DNA of 64,000 bases, from assembly GCA_021397835.1 (NCBI GenBank), contig JAJFZO010000731.1, positions 496,001-560,000 on the forward strand, read 5' to 3'. The notes under the pieces were generated by a model that saw nothing but the letters and a program-made list of their open reading frames with translations, was not told where the DNA came from and made no database searches. The position numbers were made by a program, and so were the translations under genes. The stretch is from Moringa oleifera (taxonomy: Eukaryota > Streptophyta > Magnoliopsida > Brassicales > Moringaceae). Below, piece by piece: positions 34,257-47,448 of the stretch. The stretch's first letter is position 1. Each line of letters opens with the position of its first letter.

Positions 34257-35623
34257 ATGACGATTAAGGAGGAAACAGAGACGATTCTGTGGCTGCTGAA
34301 ATTGGAGCAACGTCCCATCGGAGAGATCTTCGCTGAATTGAACTCCAAATTCCCTGGCCATTTCGGTATCTGCTTCTCTCTGCCAACAACTATGATATCA
34401 TGACCTGGTTTGGGTTTTTGGGGATATTTCTGTTTGCGATTTCATAGTCAAATTATATTTAGGGTTTTGTTCCTTCTTGGATTCTTTTTCAGCTATGATC
34501 CTTCAACTTCTTTTTGCTTTACCCAGTTTCTATAATTTTCCTTATGATCTGATATGGTAAGGTTGCAGTGTAAATATTTTCTCGGGAATTTAATATTAAC
34601 TGGTTGGATGTTGTTTATTTGCAGGACAGGAAGGCACTCCATCTTGCTGAACGATTGGTTGCATTTGCTATTGTTGATCGGTGTTATTCTTCCCAAAAAC
34701 CTTCTGCAGATCCATTTATATCTTTTATACTAAATGTAAGAACTGTATATATCTTCTAATAGTTTTATATCTTGTGAATTAGTTGCTTCTTATAAGCTAT
34801 GTGAGGTTTTTTTTTTTTTTTTTTGGATAGGGAAGCTATGTAGTATTGCATCGTCAAGTATCTGCCATGTCAAATTTTCATTTGATGTTTTCCAACCAGA
34901 ATAGAGCAAGTACTTTTTTTGAGTGTTACAGAAAGAAACTTTCTCTTCTGATAAAATGTTGGATTGTTATTCAACATTCAGTCTATACCTTTTCAATTCT
35001 CAATTTGATGGTGACGTTTGAGTGATAATATGGAGAGACCAAGTTAGTATGAGTTTTTTTCTCTTCCTTTTTGTTTTCTCAATATTTTCTTTCTATGGTT
35101 TCCTTCACATGTTACAGGCTTCATCTGAAGATCAAGCTCAGAAGTATGAGAGGGTATTTATGCTCCAGTTATTAGGCTCTACTGGTGCCAACACCAGTAA
35201 ATAGGTAGTAATTTGTTTTGTGACGTGACCACCTCACCGAGCTAATTGTTCACTTTTCAACTTACTTATGCTATCTAACTTTCTAACCTCTCCAGTATAA
35301 TGGGTTTTATCCAATTCATAGTTTGTTGTGTGGAATTACCTAGGAACACCTTGAACCAATTCATGGGCTTGGATTTGCGTTCACGTGTTATATATATGTA
35401 AATCCCCAAAAGTCATAATGTGCAGCATTGGCTGAGTTATTAAAGTACAATGTCATCTATGCTGGCAGCGGTTGTTGAATATTGTGTGTCTGCCATGGAC
35501 ACTTCACTCATTGACTCACATTACACACTTATGGAGGAATAGGATATTTATTAGTTGGAGCTTTTCTGGCCAAGGAATGCAACACTCTTCGTTAAAACTT
35601 TAGTTTTTGTTTTTGGGGGGAGA

Positions 35624-35692
<69 letters not shown>

Positions 35693-35968
35693 GGTATCCA
35701 ACATGTTATAGCACAAATGTTCATTTATTGTTTTTAACATGGTTTGTTGATTTTTAATGTGTTTATTTATACAAAACTCCTACCAGGCAAATCTCACGTA
35801 ATGCTTTAATATAGAAGAGTTATTACCTGTACCTAAGGCAGGATATTCCTTGCTTTTTTGTTTTTTAACCTCTATTCTTTATGGAAACATTTTATTCCTC
35901 AGATGTTTTCTTTCATGGTTATATTTCCTGACTTGGAGTATATCAATGGTTTTGACCCTTCATCCCAT
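34257..35968 (+). pseudogene. CNOT11: CNOT11-like fragment (CCR4-NOT subunit 11), truncated
   Basis: Plus-strand exons match the N-terminal part of the plant CNOT11 homologue, a subunit of the CCR4-NOT deadenylase complex. Exon 1 starts with ATG at 34257 (LEQRPIGEIFAELNSKFPGH) and runs into a stop without a usable donor in frame. Exon 2 (34625-34735) reads LHLAERLVAFAIVDRCYSSQ and ends at a clean GTAAG. Exon 3 (35118-35204) reads KYERVFMLQLLGSTGANTSK then TAG, where family members continue. Exon 4 (35903-35968) reads EYINGFDPSSH. The rest of the gene is missing. It lies immediately 5' of the HARBI1-like gene and might supply its untranslated leader; that is inference. Confidence 0.87.
35626..35691 (+). 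repeat. 66-base uninterrupted G run
   Basis: A homopolymer of 66 G, preceded by GGGGGGAGAGA. Such a run is very unusual in an AT-rich plant genome and is likely to be an assembly or sequencing artefact, or at best a greatly mis-sized G tract. It lies in the intron between CNOT11-like exons 3 and 4. The open frame through it has no meaning. Confidence 0.95.
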
Positions 35969-36385
35969 GTGAGTACATTTGCATATAATATGCTTGATTA
36001 TGTTTTAATTATATAATTGGTGAATAAATTCATGAAATATTGATGCACATTGTTCATAATACTGCCATCAGATGTAGCCTGATAAATTCACTGATAGCAT
36101 TTGATTTATTTGGAGTATAGTTACTTTCATTTTTCTCAAGAACCAGAAACAGTTGCCATGGTTGCCGGGAAAGTGTAGAGTTGAGTAGTATGGGTGACAT
36201 TAGCAGCTGTATATATCTTCTTGGTTCAAACATTTGCTTATGGTTTGTCTGCTCATAGTGTTGCCAAGGAACTGTTGCATCCAATTGACTTTATGTTAGA
36301 GAGGTTTAGCGTAATGTAATGATGTCATTGAGTTTTGTTATGCTTACTGTATTTTAATTCTCTTTTTACAGATACATCAGTTAGC

Positions 36386-37745
36386 ATGGATGAATTTGAC
36401 CTAGAACTGGATGAAATGGAATTAGTGGCTGCTGCTGCTGGTTACTATTATTATAACAGTATAACAAAGCAACCCCAACATAATTCGTCACCCAGTGGAA
36501 GTGGATTTATGACTGAAGTACTGGATGGACCTGATGAGGTATGTCGGGAAATGTTTCGGATGGATAAACATGTTTTTCACAAGCTATGTGACACCCTTAG
36601 ACAGAGAGGCATGTTGCATGATACTGCTGGTGTTGTGATAGAAGAGCAGCTGGCAATTTTCTTAAATATTGTGGGTCATAATGAGCGTAACAGAGTAATC
36701 CAAGAGCGGTTTCAGCATTCAGGTGAAACCATAAGCCGGCATTTCAACAATGTATTGAAGGCTATCAAGTCGCTGTCACGTGAATTCTTACAGCCACCAC
36801 CTCTTGCCACTCCTTCAGAAATTCTGAGTAGTAATAGATTCTTCCCATATTTTAAGGTTTATATCTTTCATACCTTTCTTCTCATTTTTTCTGCACCATT
36901 GAATGCCATTCACTTTGTGTATTCCTAATCAGGATTGTATTGGGGTCATAGATGGCATGCAAATTCCTGCTCATGTCCCAGCAAAAGACCAGTCCCGATT
37001 TCGGAACAAGAAAGGTCTTTTGACACAGAATGTGCTGGCAGCTTGCACATTTGACCTACAGTTTATATTCATATACCCTGGCTGGGAAGGTTCTGTTGCA
37101 GATTCACGAGTCTTGAGAGCAGTTCTTGATGATCCAGATCAGAATTTTCCTCACTTACCTGAAGGTTCATGACACAACTTGTTCGTTTTTTATTTATTAA
37201 TGTTTCTCACACTTAGTAGTTTTAATAAATGAAGTTTATGCTCATTGAATTGATCTATCAATATTACAGGGAAATACTATCTAGTCGACAAAGGATACAC
37301 AAATATGAAAGGATTTATTGCTCCATATCCAGGAGTTCGGTATTACCTTCATGAATACAGAGGTGCTAATCGATTACCTGGAAATGCAAAGGAGTTGTTT
37401 AATCACCGACATTCATCCCTAAGAAATGCCATCCAAAGGTCTTTTGAAGTGTTGAAAGCTCGCTTTCCTATTCTCAAACTTGCACCTCAGTATGCATTTC
37501 ATATTCAGAGGGATATTGTAATTGCAGCATGTGTTCTACATAATTATATCCGGCGGGAGGGAAGAAATGACTGGTTCTTCTCTGGTGGTGATGAGGGCTT
37601 GGCAATAGAAGAGTTGCCTGATTTTGATGATCAACCTGAAATGCAGCTGGTCTCCTCTATAGAGGAACGGTATGCATCAGTGTTACGAGAGTCCATTGCG
37701 GCAGCTATGTGGAATGATTTCATAAATAAGTGGGATGAATGGTGA
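36386..37745 (+). CDS. HARBI1/ALP1-type domesticated Harbinger transposase-derived protein
   Basis: Exons 36386-36856, 36933-37164 and 37270-37745 join to 392 codons, all with GT-AG borders. A 5' UTR acceptor (TTTTACAG) lies 16 bases before the ATG. The N-terminus is acidic (DEFDLELDEMELVAAAAG); a helix-turn-helix-like part (residues about 60-140) precedes the DDE nuclease fold. The first two acidic residues are present (D164 in GVIDGMQI; D214 in VADSRVL). The third position, normally E in the ..ER.FG.LK motif, is Q290 (NAIQRSFEVLK). The frame is intact and typical of single-copy plant genes that are domesticated transposases, such as ALP1, which binds Polycomb repressive complex 2 in Arabidopsis. 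Nuclease activity is doubtful. No TIRs flank it. Convergent with HDC1. Confidence 0.9.
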
Positions 37746-38611
37746 TTATTAACACTAGGATGTAGGAGTGGTAGAGATGCTGGATAGCTGTTTTTTCATG
37801 GGTTTTTCCAAACATTACTAGTTTTTAATTGGAAAAAAAAAATGCAACAGATTATGATGTTGATCCCAAAGTTTATGATGCTTTTGAGTACTATTGCAAT
37901 GCAGCAGCTAAGTGCATTTTTTATCTGTGATATTTGAAATTAGATTTTTATCTATGACATTTGAAATTAGGTTAGCCTCCCCTGAGCTGAGAGGGGTTTG
38001 ATGGGAGGTAAGAGGAACAGCAGCTTGCATTCTGCAGCCTCCCGAGTTGTCACCTCTGAGAGCATGACATATGTAAAGGGATAATGCCACAAAAATTTAA
38101 ATTTTGATATAATGTTTTTTTATTTCTTTAATTTTTCTAATCTATGATTAGAATAAGCTTAAGACATGGTAGCTGAGAAATGACCTCTCCAAACTTTTAC
38201 AAATGCAGATCTTTGGCATCATACTGTTTTTGCTTTCTTGTTATGAGTATGCTGTAGTTATTCAAATGAGTTTTTTCTTTCGGTTGTTCAATACAAAAAG
38301 TTTAAGCACAGAATATCATATTTCTTGCAGTTCCAGTTTGAATCCTCAATCTTGAAAATTGTCTAATTCTCACATCAGCCATGACTTACTCATACTTAAT
38401 TTTTTCCCTAAAAACCAATACCACAAAGTCCAAAACACAAGAAAAAAAGAAAAAAGACAACAAAGATTTAAAAAAAAAAAAAAAGGTCAAGCATTCAGGT
38501 GAATATGTAATTGGACATCTTTAACACAGTAAAAAAAAGTCATCCATACATTAAACCCAGGTATTCAATTCTATTGTATATAGGTGAAATGACAAATCAC
38601 ATTAGTAACAA
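37746..38611. other. Intergenic region between converging genes
   Basis: Holds the 3' UTRs of the HARBI1-like gene (+) and HDC1 (-). A short tandem repeat TTTTTATCTGTGATATTTGAA / TTTTTATCTATGACATTTGAA lies at about 37916-37968. Poly(A)-signal-like AATAAA was not clearly resolvable. No gene here. Confidence 0.6.
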
Positions 38612-41600
38612 CTAATTGACCGATAGAAAATGCACCGGAGCCAGCGTGAACTCTTTTCCAGCTATCCAAACACCAGTTTGTGACCATTGCACATCTTCCC
38701 ACTCAAGGTTATCCTCCAATACCTATTCAACCAGCAAAAAAAAAAAAAAAAAGCCATCAAATTGGACCTTTGATGAGAAAGGTTGCAAACCACCAGCTTT
38801 CCAACTAAAATAAAAGAAACTGATGAGCTTCTCATGAGAAGAGCATTTGAGCATCTAGGAGGTCCTACTGCAACTGTAAGGGTAACTCTCAACTCTATTG
38901 GTTTCTTTCTGTCAAGCTTTTATTTTGAATAAACCATCCTCCTATATATTTTAGAAAAATGCATATCACTGAGTGTACAAGAGACATACAAACTCACAAA
39001 ACTAAGGCACATAAAGGGAACAACCATATTCATTCTTACAGAATCTCTTAAAAAAATCAATAATTATATAGAAGGTTTCATGAAAGAAAATTTTGAGATA
39101 AAGTACCTCCACGTGTTCAGGCGGAAGAGGAATTCCAATTGAACGCATGACTTTCTGTGGAAGAGGCTTCTTACAGCGAGACCATCGGAAAACATCAACC
39201 ACTATGTTATCAAGGTCATCTTTTTCACCATTTGTGAAATGTGGGTGAAGATTCTGAGACTTCTCTGGCTCAGATTCATGTGCCCGCAATGCTTGTGCAG
39301 CTTTGACCATGTTCTTCCCAGTAAAACAGAGCTCATACCTTCACATGTGACTCATGAAATTAAAAACCAAAATCTGGAGACAGGAGGGGACAGGCTGGGA
39401 TCAAATGAGCAACCACATGCAAGAGAGAGAGAGAGAGAGAGTGCGAGTCCGTGTGTGGGGTAAGGATCTAGAGATCATTTTACAAATAAAACTCATGTTT
39501 CTTAGGATATGAAACAGAAACTAATATGAGACATTCTGACAAAGCAAAAGAAGAAAGAGGAAAAGAATATGAGGGCAAATATTAGGAGGTACACCTGCAT
39601 GAATGTGTCTCTAAGTACAGAACTTGTCCCTTCTTCAAGCGCGCAGATGTATAGAGGGGCTTTTTTAGACCCTTGTCAGCAATGATGCTTATACTGTACT
39701 TAATCCTGATGAAAACAAGCAGGTACAAATAAAACACCTGGGCATGAATGGGTTCCGAGAATATAAATATGAAAGAGGAAAAAACATTAAGACGAGCATC
39801 TGATGTATATAACTAAAAGGGCCATTAATTAGAGTACATATGGGAGATAATAGCAACACTTTGTATGTAAGTCTAACTGATTAGAAGATATTTATTTAGC
39901 TATACGAAACTGATTTGGAAATTCATAATTAATAGCATATTTGCCCCCCAAAGTTACAACACAAAACAGTTCAGAAAAAAGAAACATGCAGTTAACATAA
40001 CCAATGTTGAACTGGACTAGACAATGGATTAGAAAAGAAAAAGGTTCAAGGGTTAGAGGTTTCTGCTGGAGTGAACCATGGTGACATAATAAGCAATCAT
40101 ATACATATTTGATTACATAAACTAAAACAATGAACTTAAAACATATAAAATAAAAGTATTTAACAAAAAAACAATGAAACACACAAATTAAAACATCCCC
40201 ATTTCCAATACCCAGCAACATGGGGACTTGAATGTCAAATCAGGAGAGTGGAGGCTTCTCTTCCACCACTCTTCCTCCAGACCTCATTTTTGATTTTTGG
40301 GTCAACTTTTTTCCTCCCAAAAGGGGGTCAGTTTTCAATATGACATCATTTTACTTAAACGCACGTTGAAGAACCAAGTCAAAACTGACCAATCTTTACA
40401 TACGGTGACCGGTTCAGCCAGTTTGTGGTAAAACCATTTGTACTTGCTGTTTGACTGGTCTTCAAATTAAAGACTTTTAATACTGAACCAGACTGACTAC
40501 AGAACCAGTTACCAAATAACCCCAATCCACATACCAATCAGATCTACTTTTAAAACACTTATTAGAACACATAACTAAACTCAAGCAAAGATTCCTACAG
40601 TATGGCTAGAGTGTATCAAAATGAACAAAAACCTCTTAACAAGGCTGAAACCAAAAATGCATTAACATAGGAAGTTAACATTCAGACAGAAATGCCAATG
40701 AAACAAAGAGCATAGCACCATGCAATGAGGAAAAATGATACACAACAGACACAAGTTTAGCCAATTGAAACATGAAATTAAAATTTTATATTTGATAAGT
40801 AATAAAGTTGTGCTTCCAAGAAATCATAGAACATTTGAATTATATTCTCCAAGAAGATAAATATTTTATATAATTATACATAAGGTATTCCAAACACTTC
40901 CCTTAATAGAGGCATTGTATAAGATGATAACAAAGAGAAACACATTTCGTTACAAGGGATGGATTGACTCAACAGGAATTGAAAGCTTTTGCATTGTAAG
41001 AATCCCTAATTCATAATCACAACTTGATATGGTCATCCAAAATGCCAAACATGAGCAGGATTTAGACAACAAAAAAATTCACAAGAAACAAAATTATATT
41101 CTGGCACTTCTTTATCCTCTCTATTACCCCCATACAATTCACATATGCAAGAGGGACATGCCTTCACACAGCAACACCATGTCACAGATTATATTCAGGC
41201 ATACTACCATCAAATCCATCACAATTTGCATTTCATTTCCAGCTCCTAGAACACAAAATTAAACAACTTTAAAATTTAATTTCGGAAGAGAGCCATATGG
41301 TTGGGAGTATGGAAATGAATTTGAAGGGGTTGGGCACAATTTTCATCGGTACAATGGTGTCAACTAGGCAACGGTAAATCCCTATTTTTTCTAGTGCATG
41401 ATGTATGGTGTGGGAAGGCACCCATAAAAGACACTTACCTGGACCAATTTTCAAAATAGAAATGCAATGGTGAATGAAATATTTTAAGGTATGAGAGGAA
41501 AGTGACTTGGTAGACATCTTCCAACTGTAATGTTTGGACTGTGAGGCCCAACAAGGTTGAGGAGTTTTTGCAACAGTTTGCAAGTAAAGTCCAGCCATAA

Positions 41601-44600
41601 GCAAAGTGGCAAAGTTGCGTCAGCACCTAAAAGTAAAGGGGTTTGAGGTGATTTTTTTTATAATATTTTATTAGAGAAGAATATAGAGGAAGATCACTCT
41701 AATTTTCCGGGGAGGCCAATACAATAAATTTACAGGTCAATGCCTGTGAAGTCTCTTTTACAATTCCATTAGGTCGTATTTTTCAGTTGCAGAAGAGTTA
41801 AATGTTGTAAAAAAAAATAAAAAACAAAACAAAAGACAATAGGGTAACCCAAACATAAGATTGGCTACACATTAAGGTGGCATTTTTAGCTTGGAAGGAA
41901 ATATGGGATAAGATTTCAACCATAGACAGAGGGAAGATCTTGGTAATCAATGTCACTTGTGTCAGAAAGGTACCACAACCACCAATCATGTTCTGTTATG
42001 ATGTCCATGGTCAATACAATTAAGGGAGCTAGCACTTTCTATTCGACTTCGCATGGATTGTGTCCCCATTAATTGGTAGGAAGTTATGGGCATGGTCCCA
42101 GTTTAGGGTCAACAAGGAGGTGAAGAAGCAATATGAACAATTCCACTTGCTTTGGCTTATTTGAAAGGGCATAAACAATAGGGCTTTTGAGGGTACGGAA
42201 ACATCTCTTTTCTTTTCTTCTTCTTCTTCCTTTTTTTTTTTTTCCGGCTAAAGACAAATGGTTTTACACATTGTACCCATGGTCCCCAGAGAATTCTGTT
42301 TGTAAAACGTGGAGCAATCTGCAATCATACATTTTGTATAGCTGCAATCACATAAATGATAATTTTATTTTATCAAAATCATGAAACTCATTATTCTAAT
42401 AGGGTTCCACCACCTTAATGCTTCTGCAAATAAAATTTATTTCTTATCCAAGAAAAAAAAAATCTAAAGTTTCAGTTCAAGTAAGGCATACAATCAATAA
42501 GTTGAACGAGATAGATACTGTTTTTAGTTAATCAGGACACTTAAGTCATAGAAACAAAGGTATATAGCACAGGCTACAAAAGCAGATGCATTGACACAAG
42601 CACAACCACTCCTAGTTGCACATTGATTCATTAATTAACTGAAAACAGAGAAGAAATCATTGTTTACTTATTAAGGACCTATAGAATACCATACTAACTG
42701 GATACATTATCTGCATAAGCATGCATGCAGGTCCAAGCATACATCTGCTTGCATGCAGGCATTAAAATCTCAGTTTTCTCTAAGGGTATTACGAGTGAGA
42801 TTACCATGTAGAAGACTAAGTGAATGTCTAAGGGCTTGAGAATATGACGAACAGCATTCTTACATTTTCGGAATGTTTATTTGTCATCCATTCACATCAC
42901 TACTGATAACCAAAACAAGGTCTCCTGAAGATTACATGCCAATCTCAAAATATTAACAGGGTAAATCATAAAACAGAGTATTTGAAGAATACCAAGGTTC
43001 ATTGCATAGGTTGTACTGTATTGTAACTTCTCGTACAAATCTTTGTTGTCGCAATGCATTCTGGAGAAGGAAAACCAACAAAGCTGGTCATTAGTTTTTA
43101 TAAACACACAGAAGCAGACAAGCCCGCAACATGTGCAGCAAAAACTCATTTGGTTACAAAACTATACTTTCCTTCCTTAATAGTTCAACATACAACTACA
43201 ATGGCAACCAAAACTATTGTGGCTGTAACCATATCCTTTGACGGCCAATCATTCAGATTTTGAGGTTACTTAAGAGCAAAATGAACCAGTTACATTCATA
43301 CATGAAAATGCAAACATACAGAGAGAGCTATCTAATATTACCCCATAAATGACAAAACAAAGCAAAATATTTAATTTTTGATAATGCAATCATACAATTA
43401 AGAGCCTTGTCCTTCCTATTTCACAAGAGATTCTACAAATTTGATCAATCAATGGAATAGGTAATCAATATGTCATATGCAACAGAAATTTTCAAAGATG
43501 GCAGACGCCTTCAATCAATTTATGTTCATCTCAGTTCTAGCAAGCTTGCTGCAAGGCACTTAATTAATCTCAATGATTCCTGACATTCTAAATATAATTA
43601 AAAAAAATCCTAATTGGCAAGCATTCACTAAGATACAATGATGAACCCTTTTCTTTATGCTGTTGTCTTAAAAACATAAAGGTTATTCAGCCAGAAGATG
43701 ATTTCCAGGGGCATAAGGAGGATCCCATGTCATGTTCTGGTGGTTCACTAGTATCATTTTCTTTCCCAAGGACTTAATTTATCGAGGTTAGACCATTTTT
43801 GGGGTCTTGATTTTATGTACACCTAAGTAAAATAACTTTGTTGCACCCATAGGGTTGTATCAGAGGTTAAGATCGAATATAATTATGTAGGATAAACTCT
43901 GAACTCGCACATCAAGCATTTGATTCTGTATTGGATATCAGTCTCGTATTTAGAATGGAGTGGGTCTTGTAGGGCCAAGGCATCACGTTCTGGGTTTACC
44001 ATTTAGGGTGGGTCCAATTCCTTAGGTGAACTCCCAATTATTTCAAAAAAATTTATCTAATGTTTTCTTCTATGATAACAATGACTAAGCTGTATCACAA
44101 GGCCAAAAAGATGAAACAGGTCCAACTAATAAATTGAGTATATTTTAAACAAAATTGGTTTCTATATCAAATCCCCACAAAGTTCAATCAAAACTAAGTT
44201 TCCAAAAAAGTGCAATGGAAGTCCATAGAGCAATGCACTCCCACCAACTGCAATTTCAAATGCAAGAACTGCTAAGAAAAATAGAGTACAACATACAATC
44301 CTACAAACTAGTCAATGCAAAATTTGGTTGAGGCAGGCTATAAAAACATTTTGACAAAAATCAGCTACGAAGATTTCACAAACATTTGCAACAGGCATAA
44401 AAATAGAATTCAACTCATCAGTAGCCTATGACAAAGATCATCAAATGAAACCTTTGACTCCCATGAAGGTGACAATCTTTGAGCAATTAAACAAAGCAGC
44501 CACCTTCTGATAACACTCACACCCTCTAGTAAATCAGGAAAACCGCAAGATTTGAAAAAGATTATGATGTCCATCATTAATGCATTTCGTTCAGATTTCG

Positions 44601-47410
44601 AAAAGAGAAAAATTAATGTCAAACCTCATTTTACCCTCCTTTTAAACCTTTGGGGCGAAATAAACACTGCAAATATCATGCGAACCAGCAGAACCAACCT
44701 TAAGATGGCCTATATACCTTTTATCACGGGTGGCCATGTAATTAACCTTCTAGTAAACCATTACATTTCCACAATTTAAGAAGAAAAAGAAACCCCAAAA
44801 ACAAACACAAAAACAAAGAAAGATAAAAACTTATCTCCATAAGGTTCATGAGTTCAATCTGATATCGAATCAAAAATAAGTTTATATACAATGCCATTAT
44901 AGCTTCAAGAGAAGTTTTTTTTCCTTTCTCTAATTCTAAGTGTGATAAGTGAAAAAAAGAAAAAGAAAAAAAAACATAGAAGTGAAAAGACTCAATAACC
45001 AATAAGAATATCAACACAAAAGCTTATGTATGAATCATTTCTTTAAGAAAAATGCTAGGAAGTACCGAAGCTGCAGCCCTCGTAGTCATAGTCCGCTCAA
45101 CAGCCAATGGAGCAAGGGTAGGCTCCACAATTGATGAATGTACAAGAGAAGGCTCGAGATCAATTGTCCCACCTCCTTTCTGAAATAAAAGAGAAGGAGC
45201 CAGAAGCATCAGTAGATGTAAAATGCTAACATTATCATAGTATTTACCTGCATTTCAAATCAACAATAGAGATATCATTAAATCCTTGCAGTGTACAAGG
45301 CCACAACTTTATTCAACCATCTCGAGAGTTGGATGAAAAATCACCAGTAATTTATCAGAAGCACTTCAGAAGAAAATGTGGAAACAAAAGTTAAACTATT
45401 AGAAGAGTCACCTTTACAATGCAGCACCGCTCAACCTGGTAACTACAACCTATTCCAGCTCCCCAAGCACGGGAACGAACATTGTTCCTCAGTCTAGATG
45501 GGTAGCCTAATTAAAAAAAAATAGAGGTTGATATGTTAGGATGGCACAAAGAGAATGTTTTTTTCATAAAAATAGCAGAACAGAAATACCAAAACAAACA
45601 AAAAAGATAATTTCTAAACAAATAATTAGGGAATACTAGAATCACAATTAACTCTGATTTTTTTTAAAAAAAAAAAGGGATCTCAATTAACAGATTTGAA
45701 GAATATCGTGTTTCCTAATTTTCTTTTATTTTGTTTATTACTAAATCTATTAACAAACAGAACAGTAAGAGAGAGCCAAGGCATTATTTCCATTTTCTTT
45801 TCTCTTTTTGTTTGTAAAAACAGAAAATACTAACGAAAAAACAAGTTTACTGGTTTCTTTTTGTTTCTATTTCTATTGAACAACAACAATAACTGGGTCA
45901 AAAACTGATTTGTTTTCTAACTCTGTAGAACATGTTTCCAAGCAAAGACTTTGAAATGTTCATCACACGCAAATCCCCCACCAAATCCAAGTAGCCAACC
46001 CCATTTAACATTTGTTCATTCTCTATTTTCTCTTTTCCTCTACTTTGCTAAACTTCCCTTTTCTCCTAGAAACACAAAACACATGCTTACTGGGTTGCTC
46101 ACTTGGGAAATTTCCTCCCTACCTAATAACAAAAACAGAGCCAGTGGTTTCCTGGGTCAAGGTTTTGCTTAAAGATTTAACACCAAAATGGGATCTAACA
46201 ATGCATCAGGAAAACAGAGTGCTCGTGACTTAAAGGTAATAAAAAACTGCTTAGTTACATGGACTGCAGTTAATTTCCTCAAAATGAATATGGTTTGATT
46301 AAAGAAATAAGACAACTGTTGGAAAGAGTTGATGCACCAAAGTATGCGGTCAGCCAACAACGATACTTAGAGGGTATTTGAGATCAAATCAAATCAGACT
46401 AGCAGAGAGGTGGTTTCATGAAGTGCCAATGATGTTTCTTGAAATCCATGAGTGATGTTATGTGTGAAAGAGAAATGGTCAACAAAGTCAACAAAAAATC
46501 TTTAAGTTGTTCAGGAAAATGAAAAAGAAGCATTAAGATGTTTTCATTAATATGAAACTAAAATATGCAAATTCAAACCAGATCTGATTGGCCATAAATC
46601 TTATTTAGTTTAAACCCAAAATATATTAATACAACTAATCCCGAACACAATGCAATACAATTTTCAAGAGACTCAAACCTGACTCAACCAGCACCAAAAT
46701 TAAATTAACTCAGAAGTTGAAACCATCCCAAAACCAAAGAAAAGAAGCCAAGTTGAATTGAATTTTCTTTTAAGGAGAATCTAGTAAACCTCACACATCA
46801 AACCGAACTGAAATGACCGGATTCCAAGATAAACCAAGATCCAACATGATGGAATGCAAAAATGACCCAACACTAGATGACCTGAAACGAAGATGGTTCA
46901 AGATCTACATTGACTTGACCCTAAACAGCTTATCCACAAATACCTTGAGACTCAAAAAAGCTTAAAACACAGAATAAGCCAAATTCGATCTTCATGATAG
47001 TCACCATGAGGTGAAGCATAGTCAAGAAACCTTTGACAATGTTTTGATTGCTCATAGCGAATTGGTCTTGGCAAGATGGATTTAGCATAGTAAATCAATT
47101 GATCATGACAATATATTCATGGCATCAACAGTAAACATGTATTCAGAATGCGCAAAACGGTCTATTAATAAGAAGATTTAGGGCATCATGGAAGAAAAGG
47201 ATAAGATCTTGGAGTGCATATAATACAGGGAGAAGATGAAAAGTTGCAGTGACAGATATAGGTTACCATTCATATTAAGAAACAAAAGTAAATAACAGAA
47301 ACAGAGTTTTCAAGTGAGTGAAAGAGAGAAACAGAAATTGGTAGCATTTGCAAACCTAACCTCTTGCTTTTCGTGATGTCTACATACTACAGGCAAAAAA
47401 GCCTCAAGGG

Positions 47411-47448
<38 letters not shown>

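Noticed and set aside
35555..35737. Open frame containing a poly-Gly run
   Set aside because: It is only the translation of the 66-G run.
34257..35968. CNOT11-like region as a functional gene
   Set aside because: Stops after exon 1 and exon 3, missing later exons and a 66-G run in the intron rule out a full product.
38616..38892. Overlapping open frames at the HDC1 3' end
   Set aside because: They are out-of-frame readings of the last HDC1 exon and its upstream intron.
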